DNA from: Cyclobacteriaceae bacterium
GTDB lineage: Bacteria > Bacteroidota > Bacteroidia > Cytophagales > Cyclobacteriaceae
Assembly (NCBI GenBank): GCA_003565295.1
Contig: PXCO01000071.1
Location: forward strand, 16,423 to 80,422
Direction of reading: 5' to 3'
Length of the DNA stretch: 64,000 nucleotides
Of this stretch, positions 34,689 through 43,187 are shown one piece after another. The notes below the pieces were generated by a model. It was given only the letters and a program-made list of their open reading frames with translations. It was not told where the DNA came from and made no database searches. The translations under genes and the position numbers were made by a program. Each line of letters begins with the position of its first letter. Position 1 is the first letter of the stretch.

Positions 34689-35381
34689 CTAATTTCCGGC
34701 CGCAATCACCGCTAGGTCTACAGAGGTAGGCTGGCTCTCCTCCAAACAAGTGGCGCAGGATGCAAGGGTGGCTCCGGTGGTGAGCACGTCATCTACCAGT
34801 AGAAGGCGCTTTCCCGAGAATAATTCCTGCTGCTTGACTTCAAAAACATTGTCCACGTTTATCCATCTTTGCAGTCTGGATTTTTTGGTTTGCGTACTGG
34901 TATCCACTTTTCTGGAGATACCCTGCACCACTTCCACGCCCAAAACTTCTCCTATTCCTTGAGCAAAACAAAAACTTTGGTTGTATCCTCTTCTTCTTAA
35001 TTTATGGGGATGCAGGGGCACGGGTATGATATAATCCCATTCGGACCCAAAACCATTTTCCAGTAATAGTCTGCCATATCTCTTTCCCAACATGATGCCC
35101 AAATTAGGTCTATTTTTATATTTCAACTGGTGGAGTAATTTTTGACTGCTGCCCTTTTTGGCGAATCTCAAAAAAGCCATGACCCTACCCACCTTTGCCA
35201 GTCCCTTGATTTTTTGACTAAGGTCGTTTTCAAAGGGCATCAGATGGTAATCTGCAATGGGCAGTTTCATTTCACAAAACCGACAGATCTGATCCTCAAA
35301 GGCATAAAGGCTTCTTTTGCACACTGCACAGGTGCTGGGGAAAACAAGTGCCAAAAAATCTTCCCAAAATGTGAAACGCAT
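34689..35381 (-). CDS. ComF-family phosphoribosyltransferase-like protein
   Basis: 230 residues. N-terminal zinc finger with CAVCKRSL and CRFCEMKL (~18-40), then a type I PRTase domain with the PRPP-binding loop LLLVDDVLTTGATLASC (~190-206). ComF/GntX proteins act in DNA uptake or recombination in naturally competent bacteria, but the biochemical reaction is unproven. It stands alone on the minus strand; the 230-nt gap before it (34459-34688) shows no gene. Confidence 0.93.
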   Translation of the reverse strand: MRFTFWEDFLALVFPSTCAVCKRSLYAFEDQICRFCEMKLPIADYHLMPFENDLSQKIKGLAKVGRVMAFLRFAKKGSSQKLLHQLKYKNRPNLGIMLGKRYGRLLLENGFGSEWDYIIPVPLHPHKLRRRGYNQSFCFAQGIGEVLGVEVVQGISRKVDTSTQTKKSRLQRWINVDNVFEVKQQELFSGKRLLLVDDVLTTGATLASCATCLEESQPTSVDLAVIAAGN

Positions 35382-35478
35382 AGAGAATTCGACTTGTTAA
35401 TTCATTGAGCCATCAATAACTATTATATTTGTAGGCTATAATTGAGTAATTTAGCACTTAGGTGTTAATTTGACAAAC

Positions 35479-35841
35479 ATGTTTCGAAAAGACCTAGATT
35501 TAGAAATACGCTGGAAAAAACTTTGTGTAGGCCTGGGAGAGCTTCTGGGCAAGCAACCTACAGACTTAAATGCCGTACTCTTTATCATCGGTGTGCAGGA
35601 ATTAGGCAAGGGTAATCTTTCATTTTCAAAGGAGGAAAAACAAGATTTAATGCATATAGCGGTATGTAAGGTCTTGAGTTATTCCGGTTTTTATGAACTG
35701 GATTTCCTGGATCAGGAGGGTTGGCCCCATTGGAAATTGACAAAAGAGCTTCCCCATTTGGATACGGCTGAACAAGAAAAGATGCTGAAACTCCATGTGT
35801 TAGAATATTTTGAGAAAGAGTTTGAAACGGAAATCAAATAA
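35479..35841 (+). CDS. Conserved hypothetical protein upstream of xth
   Basis: ATG 35479 (MFRKDLDLEIRWKKL) chosen over an in-frame TTG at 35470. 120 residues, helical, cytoplasmic, no Cys cluster; centre reads LNAVLFIIGVQELGKGNLSFSKEEKQDLMHIAVCKVLSYSGFYEL. Its stop TAA abuts the ATG of xth (AAATAAATG), so they are translationally coupled. A conserved Bacteroidota partner of xth is plausible but unproven; no function assigned. Confidence 0.75.
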   Translation: MFRKDLDLEIRWKKLCVGLGELLGKQPTDLNAVLFIIGVQELGKGNLSFSKEEKQDLMHIAVCKVLSYSGFYELDFLDQEGWPHWKLTKELPHLDTAEQEKMLKLHVLEYFEKEFETEIK

Positions 35842-36606
35842 ATGAAACTTATTTCCTATAACGTGAACGGAATTCGTGCGGCCTTGCGAAAAGGTTTTCT
35901 GGATTGGCTAAAGGCATCGGATGCGGATGTGGTGGCATTACAGGAAGTTAAGTCCACACTGGATCAAATCAGCCCTGCAATGTTTGAAGACCTAGGTTAT
36001 AACGTTTACTGGCACGCAGCCGGTAAAAAGGGATATAGTGGAGTGGCCACCTTAAGCCGGATTACCCCTAAGAAGGTTCATTACGGAATAGGTAAGGAAT
36101 TATTCGATATGGAAGGAAGGGTGCTCCGTTTGGATTTTGATGAATTTGCCTTCATAAACACCTATTTTCCCTCTGGCACCACAGGGGAAATAAGACAGAC
36201 CATAAAATATGAATTCTTGGATGATATCTACGAATTAAGCAAGGACTTAAAAGAAGCAGTTCCAGGAATCATTTGGAGTGGTGATTACAACATTTGCCAT
36301 AAAGCAATAGATATCCATGACCCGGTGTCCAATAAAAAAAGTTCAGGCTTTTTACCTGAGGAGCGTGCTTGGATGGATAAATTCACCTCATCGGGTTTTA
36401 CCGATACCTTTAGACTCATTCACCCTGAGATTCCCCACCAGTACACTTGGTGGAGTTACAGGGCCAATTCCCGCAGTAAAAACAAGGGTTGGAGGATAGA
36501 TTACCACATGGCCACAGAAAATTTAAGGGAAAGGGTAAAAGATTCAAAAATTTTATCAGATATTGTTCATTCTGACCATTGTCCGATTTTGCTGGAGATG
36601 GATTAG
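35842..36606 (+). CDS. xth: Exodeoxyribonuclease III
   Basis: 254 residues, full EEP-fold AP endonuclease. LISYNVNGIRAAL (~3-15), metal Glu in VALQEVKS (~34), SGDYNICHKAIDIHDP (~147-162), the DNA-contact loop WWSYRANSRSKNKGWRIDYHM and catalytic SDHCPILLEMD at the C-terminus. It incises abasic sites and has 3'-5' exonuclease activity in base-excision repair. Confidence 0.95.
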   Translation: MKLISYNVNGIRAALRKGFLDWLKASDADVVALQEVKSTLDQISPAMFEDLGYNVYWHAAGKKGYSGVATLSRITPKKVHYGIGKELFDMEGRVLRLDFDEFAFINTYFPSGTTGEIRQTIKYEFLDDIYELSKDLKEAVPGIIWSGDYNICHKAIDIHDPVSNKKSSGFLPEERAWMDKFTSSGFTDTFRLIHPEIPHQYTWWSYRANSRSKNKGWRIDYHMATENLRERVKDSKILSDIVHSDHCPILLEMD

Positions 36607-36648
36607 ATGGAATATTAAATATATTCATCACATAAGGAAAAAATCTTA

Positions 36649-37050
36649 ATGAAATCGATTAAAATTTCTATTCCATCATTAATTGAGAATATTACCATCA
36701 TTGAGAGCTTCATTGATAATGCAAAAGAGAGGTTCCATATTAATGACGATATTTACGGTAATATCATGATATCAGTAACGGAATGTGTGAGCAATGCCAT
36801 CATACATGGAAACAAACAAAACAGTAAGAAGACCGTAAACATAGAACTTAAATTTTTAGACAACCAGATTAAGTTCATTATCCAAGACCAGGGCGAAGGC
36901 TATGATTTCCAACATTTGGAGGATCCTACCTCACCAGAAAACCTGGAAAAATCAGGAGGAAGGGGAGTGTTCATCATGAAGCATCTCTGTGACGAAATTG
37001 AATTTGAAGATGAAGGAAGAAAAACCATCCTTACTTTTTACATGAACTAG
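36649..37050 (+). CDS. Anti-sigma-factor-type ATP-binding protein (RsbW/SpoIIAB-like)
   Basis: 133 residues, a GHKL ATPase domain only. N box SVTECVSNAIIHGNK (~43-57), G1 box QDQGEGYDF (~83), G2 box SGGRGVFIMKHLCDEIEFE (~104-122). Proteins of this type phosphorylate anti-sigma antagonists (STAS) or bind sigma factors. In Bacteroidota they occur in partner-switching circuits; no STAS or PP2C gene is adjacent here. It lies 2 nt before ybeY. Confidence 0.88.
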   Translation: MKSIKISIPSLIENITIIESFIDNAKERFHINDDIYGNIMISVTECVSNAIIHGNKQNSKKTVNIELKFLDNQIKFIIQDQGEGYDFQHLEDPTSPENLEKSGGRGVFIMKHLCDEIEFEDEGRKTILTFYMN

Positions 37051-37051
37051 G

Positions 37052-37468
37052 ATGCCTATCAGGTTTTTTACGGAAGAGATAAACTTTAACCTCAAAGAAA
37101 AGAAGAAGCACCGTAATTGGTTGACAGACTTTGTCAAGGAGGAGGGTTTTATAATCGGAGAAATCAATTATGTGTTTTGTTCCGACGAATACCTTCACAA
37201 AATCAACATAGCGTACCTTGGCCATGACACCTATACGGATATCATTACCTTTGATCAGAGTGATTCATCTGAAGAAATCTCAGGAGATATTTTTGTGAGC
37301 ATTGAGCGTGTAATTGAAAACGCAAAACAAAACAAAACAGGATTCGAAGAAGAGCTCCGAAGGGTAATCGCACATGGTATTTTACACCTTATGGGCTATA
37401 AAGATAAATCTAGCCAGGATGTAGAACAAATGAGGGAAAAAGAGAACAATGCATTACAGAAATATTGA
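37052..37468 (+). CDS. ybeY: Endoribonuclease YbeY
   Basis: 138 residues. Metal site HGILHLMGYKDKS (~109-121), in which the third ligand position of the canonical HGxLHLxGYDH is shifted to the KDK form common in Bacteroidota homologues. Preceding conserved block LGHDTYTDIITFDQS. It functions in 16S rRNA 3'-end maturation and ribosome quality control. It ends 12 nt before the parS array. Confidence 0.94.
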   Translation: MPIRFFTEEINFNLKEKKKHRNWLTDFVKEEGFIIGEINYVFCSDEYLHKINIAYLGHDTYTDIITFDQSDSSEEISGDIFVSIERVIENAKQNKTGFEEELRRVIAHGILHLMGYKDKSSQDVEQMREKENNALQKY

Positions 37469-37480
37469 ATAAACAGATGG

Positions 37481-37496
37481 TGTTCCACGTGGAACA
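37481..37496. promoter_or_regulatory. parS site 1 (ParB-binding centromere)
   Basis: TGTTCCACGTGGAACA, a perfect 16-bp palindrome differing from the universal TGTTTCACGTGAAACA only at the two symmetric variable positions. Confidence 0.88.
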
Positions 37497-37526
37497 TTCC
37501 CCGAGAAGACCAAAGGCATAGGCAGG

Positions 37527-37542
37527 TGTTCCACGTGGAACA
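37527..37542. promoter_or_regulatory. parS site 2
   Basis: TGTTCCACGTGGAACA again, identical to site 1 and 46 bp from it (start to start). The flanks differ, so the similarity is confined to the 16-mer (plus neighbouring G). Confidence 0.88.
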
Positions 37543-37571
37543 CAAGCAAAGAACCAAAAAGATTAAACTGA

Positions 37572-37587
37572 TGTTTCACGTGGAACA
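37572..37587. promoter_or_regulatory. parS site 3
   Basis: TGTTTCACGTGGAACA, one half matching the universal consensus exactly. 45 bp from site 2, so the three sites are evenly spaced in the leader of mnmG. Confidence 0.88.
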
Positions 37588-37730
37588 TTGCAAACGGAAA
37601 TCGGGGTGAAAATAGGGCGGATGGGGGTTTCATAAAAGTTGATAAATTCACCAAAAATAATTTCCTATCGGGTCAGTTACCTTAAGAGATCAAAACCGAC
37701 AACCGAGGGAATAATTAAAAATTGAACAAT

Positions 37731-39596
37731 ATGTTTGAAAAATACGATGTGATAGTGGTTGGTGCAGGACATGCCGGCTGCGAAGCTGCGCATGCGGCAG
37801 CTCAGATGGGCTCAAAAGTACTCCTATGCACCATGAATATGAACACTATTGCTCAAATGTCATGCAACCCCGCAATGGGAGGAGTGGCAAAAGGACAAAT
37901 TGTTAGGGAAATTGATGCATTAGGAGGAATGTCAGGAATTATTTCAGACAAATCCATGATACAGTTTAGAATGCTCAACCGATCAAAGGGTCCGGCAATG
38001 TGGTCTCCTAGAACACAGAATGACCGAATGCGCTTCGCAGAGGAATGGAGATTGGCTTTGGAAAAAACACCCAACGTTGATTTTTGGCAAGAGATGATAA
38101 AGGGAATCATCGTAAAAAAGGGTAGGGTAGTTGGTGTGAAAACAGGACTTGGAATAGAAATTCCAGGAAAATCCGTAATTCTTACGAATGGCACCTTTCT
38201 CAACGGCATCATACATATCGGTGAAAAACAGTTTGGTGGCGGCAGAACAGGGGAAGCGGCGGCAAAAGGAATCACAGAACAGCTGATTGAACTTGGGTTC
38301 GAATCAGGAAGAATGAAAACGGGTACACCCCCACGGGTAGATGGTAGATCTCTAAACTATGAAAGAATGGAAATCCAACATGGTGACGAGAAACCAGAAA
38401 AATTTTCATATGGAGATGAAACAAAAATATTAGAACAACAAAAAAATTGCTGGATAACCTATACCAACAAAGCAGTACATGAAACCTTGGAAACTGGATT
38501 TGATCGATCCCCTATGTTCAATGGAAGAATAAAAGGTCTAGGCCCAAGATACTGCCCTTCCATAGAAGATAAAATAAACAGATTTGCTGAAAGGGAAAGA
38601 CATCAAATTTTCGTAGAACCGGAAGGTTGGGATACTGTAGAAATCTATGTAAATGGATTTTCTACGTCTTTGCCAGAAGATATTCAACAAAAAGCATTGA
38701 GAAGTATCTCCGGATTTGAACAAGCGAAAATGTTCAGACCGGGATATGCAATAGAATACGATTTCTTCCAACCTACACAGTTGAAAGCAACTTTAGAAAC
38801 AAAATTGATCCAAAACCTGTTTTTTGCGGGACAAATCAATGGAACCACAGGATATGAGGAGGCTGCATCACAAGGTTTGATCGCAGGCATAAATGCCCAC
38901 CAAAACATAAACGAGAATGAACCATTTGTCCTAAAAAGAGCAGATGCCTATATAGGCGTATTGATTGACGATCTCATTAATAAGGGTACCCAGGAGCCAT
39001 ATAGAATGTTCACATCCCGTGCAGAATTCAGGTTATTACTGCGACAGGACAATGCAGATATCCGACTCACAAAAAAAGGGTATGATATAGGTCTTGCAAA
39101 AGAACACAGATGGAAAGCCGTTCAGCAAAAAATGGAGGAAACAAAGGAAATCTTAAAGGTGGTAAAAAACATAAAACTAGACCCTGAATGGATAAACCCA
39201 TTTCTTAGAAAGAAGAAAACTGCAGAAATAAAAGAAAAAACCAATATGGAAAAATTGATCAAAAGACCACATCTAGGAATAGCTGACCTCTTAGAGGCAA
39301 ATGTGATAATAAGTGATCAATTATCCACTTTCTCAAAAGAAGCATTAGAGCAAGCAGAAATCCAGATAAAATACGAAAGCTATATCAGTAAAGAAAAACA
39401 GATGGTAAATAAAATACATCAGCTAGAAGGATATAAAATACCATCAGATTTCCGATATGAGCAGCTAAAAGCATTGTCAGCAGAAGGCAGACAAAAATTG
39501 CTCAACATCCGACCCGAAACCCTAGGTCAGGCTTCCCGTATAAGTGGTGTTTCCCCAGCAGATTTATCAATTTTAACCGTTTACCTAGGAAGATAA
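37731..39596 (+). CDS. mnmG: tRNA uridine-5-carboxymethylaminomethyl modification enzyme MnmG (GidA)
   Basis: ATG 37731 (MFEKYDVIVVGAGHAGCEAA) is preferred to the TTG at 37722. 621 residues. FAD motif GAGHAGCEAAHAAAQMG (~11-27), CNPAMGGVAKGQIVREIDALGG, the GTPPR loop and the C-terminal helical MnmE-binding region (LSAEGRQKLLNIRPETLGQASRISGVSPADLS). With MnmE it modifies U34 of several tRNAs. It lies next to three parS sites and about 3 kb from the proposed oriC, its classical location in many bacteria. This gene and the next two are clearly more A-rich than the surroundings. Confidence 0.97.
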   Translation: MFEKYDVIVVGAGHAGCEAAHAAAQMGSKVLLCTMNMNTIAQMSCNPAMGGVAKGQIVREIDALGGMSGIISDKSMIQFRMLNRSKGPAMWSPRTQNDRMRFAEEWRLALEKTPNVDFWQEMIKGIIVKKGRVVGVKTGLGIEIPGKSVILTNGTFLNGIIHIGEKQFGGGRTGEAAAKGITEQLIELGFESGRMKTGTPPRVDGRSLNYERMEIQHGDEKPEKFSYGDETKILEQQKNCWITYTNKAVHETLETGFDRSPMFNGRIKGLGPRYCPSIEDKINRFAERERHQIFVEPEGWDTVEIYVNGFSTSLPEDIQQKALRSISGFEQAKMFRPGYAIEYDFFQPTQLKATLETKLIQNLFFAGQINGTTGYEEAASQGLIAGINAHQNINENEPFVLKRADAYIGVLIDDLINKGTQEPYRMFTSRAEFRLLLRQDNADIRLTKKGYDIGLAKEHRWKAVQQKMEETKEILKVVKNIKLDPEWINPFLRKKKTAEIKEKTNMEKLIKRPHLGIADLLEANVIISDQLSTFSKEALEQAEIQIKYESYISKEKQMVNKIHQLEGYKIPSDFRYEQLKALSAEGRQKLLNIRPETLGQASRISGVSPADLSILTVYLGR

Positions 39597-39600
39597 TAAT

Positions 39601-40482
39601 ATGTACGAAAAATTGAATAAATGCCCCCTATGCGAAAGTGGGCATTTTTCTAATATGAGCGTCATTAAAGACCATGCAGTTTCCAAGGAATCGTTTTCAA
39701 TTTGTAAATGCAAAACCTGTGGCTTAATATTTACAAACCCGAGACCAGACGAAAAAAACATCCAAAACTATTACCAGTCACCAAACTATATATCACACAC
39801 AAACCAAACGAATAATTTCATTGATTTCCTCTATAAACTAGTTAGAATTTACACTACCAGACAAAAATTATCATGGATCAATAAGTTTCACCCTAAAAAG
39901 GGGAGACTATTAGATCTGGGTTGCGGGACAGGCCATTTTTTATCAATGGCTATGAAGAAAAATTGGAAAACAATAGGGATTGAACCTAATGAAATAGCAA
40001 GAAAACAAGCATTGCTAAAGCATTTGGATATCAGAAAAGACATAGATTCCATTAAAAATGAAAAAAAATTTGATGTCATCACTCTTTTTCATGTACTGGA
40101 ACATATTCATCAACTTGATCCTACAATCAAAGATCTTTTAAAAGCTCTTAAAAAAAGAGGAAGTTTAATCATAGCCTTTCCCAATCATGATTCACATGAT
40201 AGAGCCCACTATGAAGAAAAATGGGCATCCTATGATATTCCCCGACATCTCTATCATTTTAATAAAAATTCAATGGAGCATTTGGCAAATAAATACTCCC
40301 TGACAATAAGAGAAATATTACCAATGAAATTTGACAGCTATTACATCAGTCTACTATCTGATAAGTATCAAGGAAATACAAAAAATCCAACAGGTGCTTT
40401 CTTAAAGGGTCATCGGTTTAATAAAATGGCAAAAACAGATGGCAATTATTCAAGTTTAGTTTTCGTTCTGAGAAAGAAATGA
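39601..40482 (+). CDS. Class I SAM-dependent methyltransferase with N-terminal zinc ribbon
   Basis: 293 residues. N-terminus CPLCESGHF...CKCKTCGLIFTNPRP (~8-45) is a four-Cys ribbon found in sugar C-methyltransferase-like and related enzymes. The Rossmann motif is LLDLGCGTGHFLSMA (~102-116) with acidic GIEPNE, then VITLFHVLEHIHQL. The target is unknown (possibly a small molecule, lipid or glycan). 4 nt after mnmG and overlapping the next gene by 4 nt (ATGA), so it is part of an mnmG operon. Confidence 0.88.
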   Translation: MYEKLNKCPLCESGHFSNMSVIKDHAVSKESFSICKCKTCGLIFTNPRPDEKNIQNYYQSPNYISHTNQTNNFIDFLYKLVRIYTTRQKLSWINKFHPKKGRLLDLGCGTGHFLSMAMKKNWKTIGIEPNEIARKQALLKHLDIRKDIDSIKNEKKFDVITLFHVLEHIHQLDPTIKDLLKALKKRGSLIIAFPNHDSHDRAHYEEKWASYDIPRHLYHFNKNSMEHLANKYSLTIREILPMKFDSYYISLLSDKYQGNTKNPTGAFLKGHRFNKMAKTDGNYSSLVFVLRKK

Positions 40483-42233
40483 ATAAACTGATCTCATACA
40501 TTTTGGGAATCATCAGCATCGCTTTGTTACTATCCTGTGCAAAACAAAGTAGTCCCATGGGAGGACCTAAAGATGAGGCACCACCAGAATTGGTTTCGAT
40601 GGATCCAAAAAATGAAAGTACAAACATAAACCCATCGGAAATTAATTTAATCTTTAATGAATTCGTCAAATTAGAAAACCCAAATAAACAAATTATCATC
40701 ACTCCCAAAATCAATGTAGATGAAGTTGAGTTCCTAGCCACAAGAAATAGGGTAAACATAAAACTAAACCAAGAGCTGGAAGAAAACACTACCTATGTTT
40801 TCAACTTTCAAAAAAGCATCCAGGATATCACAGAAAGCAATCCGGTAGAAAATATGAAACTAGTGTTTTCAACAGGGGATAAAATAGATAGCCTAAAGGT
40901 TAGTGGTAAAACTGCTTATATATTTCCTCCAAAAAACAGGGAAATTAAAGATGTACTGGTAGGTCTATATGAAGATGCTGACACTACAGATTTGTTTATT
41001 GCTCCACCCTATTATATCGCACAAACAGATACGGCTGGAAACTTTGAAATAACCAATATTAAAGCAGGCAGATACAGGGTTTACGCTTGGCATGATGATA
41101 ACAATTCCTTGAAAGCTGAATATAAAACAGAGGCATATGGGTTTCTGGAAGAACCAATCGATGTGGTAGAAGACATAAATAATATACACATCAATCTCTT
41201 CAAGGGAGACCTTACAGAGTTAAAAATAAACAGAACTGGAACTACAGGCAGCAATTTTGACATCATCCTCAGCAAACCACCCTTAGAATATGAGGTCATT
41301 CATGAAGACCTCAACGAAAGCCTGTTTTACAGACTAAATGATAAAAATCTAAGAGTTTACCATACAAACATACGGGAAGACAGTACACAAATTCAATTAA
41401 AAGTAAGGGACTCTGTAGGCTTTGAAATTGACACTACCCTATACGCAAAATTTATGGAAAGTGACAGGAAAAAAGAAGAGCTCGAAATCACAACAAACAG
41501 TGGCAAATCTTTTCTAAAAACCATCCGATCAGAATGGAGATCCAATAAACCATTAAAATCCATCAATTTTGATTCGTTGTTGGTCAAATATGATACGGCA
41601 GGAATAATTCCCATAAAACCGGAAAACGTATATTTCACTGATAGCATAAAACGAACAAAGTTCATCATTGAAATAAATATTCCCGATACACTTACTTTTG
41701 AAACATACAAAATCTACGCAGGGGATTCCACATTACAGGACATAGAAAATGTCTATAATAAAGATAAGATCGAGGCAAACTATAAGAAATTAAAGGAAGA
41801 TAGACTAGCAGACGGACTTTCCGGAAAAGTAAATACAGAAGAACGTCCAATAATTTTACAATTATTAAATAAAAATGGAGATATTTTACAGGAAAAATAC
41901 TTAGAAGAATCAAATATATTCAATTTTGATAGAATAGAAGCTAGTGAATACAGGCTAAGGGCAGTAATAGATCGAAATAAAAATAAACGATGGGATACAG
42001 GCAACTACTATGAAAAAAGACAACCCGAGCCCGTATATTTTTTCTTTGATCAAGAAAACAAATCAGGAGAGATCATGTTAAGGGGAGGTTGGACACTTAC
42101 AGATTTGATGATTGATCCAAGAAGAGATACGGGTATTTATAGAACCGAAAAACCCACGCCAAACCTGGAAGATGAAATAAAACTGGAATGGCCGGAAATC
42201 ACTGAAAAAGACCTTGCCATTAATAGCCCATAG
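40479..42233 (+). CDS. Ig-like-domain lipoprotein
   Basis: 584 residues. Lipobox ALLLSC (Cys ~20), followed by the hallmark AKQSSPMGGPKDEAPPELVSMDPKNESTNINPSEINLIFNEFV of Bacteroidota proteins with an N-terminal Ig-like (Big_5) domain (~35-130). Next comes a CarboxypepD_reg-like segment (~145-225, GNFEITNIKAGRYRVYAWHDDNNSLKAEYKTEAYGF) and a C-terminal domain (~440-560). Surface or periplasmic, function unknown. It overlaps the methyltransferase by 4 nt. Ends at the oriC candidate. Confidence 0.88.
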   Translation: MNKLISYILGIISIALLLSCAKQSSPMGGPKDEAPPELVSMDPKNESTNINPSEINLIFNEFVKLENPNKQIIITPKINVDEVEFLATRNRVNIKLNQELEENTTYVFNFQKSIQDITESNPVENMKLVFSTGDKIDSLKVSGKTAYIFPPKNREIKDVLVGLYEDADTTDLFIAPPYYIAQTDTAGNFEITNIKAGRYRVYAWHDDNNSLKAEYKTEAYGFLEEPIDVVEDINNIHINLFKGDLTELKINRTGTTGSNFDIILSKPPLEYEVIHEDLNESLFYRLNDKNLRVYHTNIREDSTQIQLKVRDSVGFEIDTTLYAKFMESDRKKEELEITTNSGKSFLKTIRSEWRSNKPLKSINFDSLLVKYDTAGIIPIKPENVYFTDSIKRTKFIIEINIPDTLTFETYKIYAGDSTLQDIENVYNKDKIEANYKKLKEDRLADGLSGKVNTEERPIILQLLNKNGDILQEKYLEESNIFNFDRIEASEYRLRAVIDRNKNKRWDTGNYYEKRQPEPVYFFFDQENKSGEIMLRGGWTLTDLMIDPRRDTGIYRTEKPTPNLEDEIKLEWPEITEKDLAINSP

Positions 42234-42739
42234 AAACCGTGTGGATGAAATGTGTAAAACTGAGGATAATGAAAGGATAAAGCATCGATTTTCCACAAGA
42301 CAAATAGGAAAGCAATTTCAAAACTTACACGATGCTGATAACTCTCCACTTATCCCCAATTATTCACAAATAGGTTAACAAGGATTTATTCACTCCATTA
42401 TAAGAAACTCTTTCCACAGGCTTAAATCCATATATTACAAGTGACATAAATTCAACCAGTTAAGGCATAAATCAAAGTGGACAAAATGTAGACAAGTCAA
42501 AGAAGTTGAGCATAAAAAGGTGAACAAATCAGAAACCATTACTTATCTACATATCCACAGTATAATAACCATAACCGTTTTTTCTTAAATTAAATAACTA
42601 TAATAATTAGACTGTGGGTAACTTCTGTCCATAAGGTCAAAAACCATTTTTTGGTTAAATTTTTTTATAAATTTAGTATGCATGCATAATTTTTGTAGCT
42701 ATTTTGAGCTAAAGGCTTTCAATATCCGTATTAACATTA
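42234..42739. other. Putative chromosomal replication origin (oriC)
   Basis: A 506-nt gene-free, AT-rich region with a cluster of DnaA boxes. Matches to TTATNCACA within one or two mismatches: TGTGGATGA 42240-42248 (reverse), TTTTCCACA 42289-42297, TTATCCCCA 42350-42358, TTATTCACA 42360-42368 (perfect), TTATTCACT 42386-42394, CTTTCCACA 42410-42418, TTATCTACA 42543-42551, ATATCCACA 42551-42559, TGTGGGTAA 42613-42621 (reverse). A/T-rich stretches at 42570-42610 and 42640-42700 (TTTTTTATAAATTTAG) could unwind. mnmG and the three parS sites lie about 3-5 kb away. dnaA itself is not in the window. Confidence 0.78.
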
Positions 42740-43186
42740 ATGGGTAAAGAAGAAACATTCGATTTTCATATCAAGCAAACCTGGCATGCTATTTCCAGGA
42801 TGTATAATCAGATGGCACTTCAGGAGGGAATCACTACATCAATGGGATATGTTTTGATTAACATCAATTCCAAGGAGGGCACAGCTGCTACAAAAATAGC
42901 CCCTTTGATGGGCTTGGAGTCCAGAAGTCTTACCAGGGTATTAAAAAGTTTGGAGGAAAAAGGTTTGATCAAAAGAGTTCCAGACTTAAAGGACAAGCGT
43001 TCAGTGAAGGTGTATTTAACCAAAGAAGGTAAGGATAAACGCTCCACTGCCATTAAGACCATTAAAGATTTTAATCGGCAAATAGAGGAAACCTTAAATT
43101 CCAAAGAAATTGAATGTTTCTATAGCACCTTTGAAAAAATCAATCAAGTAATCTATCAATTACAAAACCGAATAAACCAACGATAA
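42740..43186 (+). CDS. MarR-family transcriptional regulator
   Basis: 148 residues, winged-helix dimer. DNA-binding part ~50-110: GTAATKIAPLMGLESRSLTRVLKSLEEKGLIKRVPDLKDKRSVKVYLTKEGK. It begins right at the edge of the oriC candidate and ends 1 nt before fadN. Likely controls the beta-oxidation operon in response to acyl-CoA (the equivalent role is played by FadR/TetR-type regulators elsewhere); this is an inference from position. Confidence 0.9.
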   Translation: MGKEETFDFHIKQTWHAISRMYNQMALQEGITTSMGYVLININSKEGTAATKIAPLMGLESRSLTRVLKSLEEKGLIKRVPDLKDKRSVKVYLTKEGKDKRSTAIKTIKDFNRQIEETLNSKEIECFYSTFEKINQVIYQLQNRINQR

Positions 43187-43187
43187 C

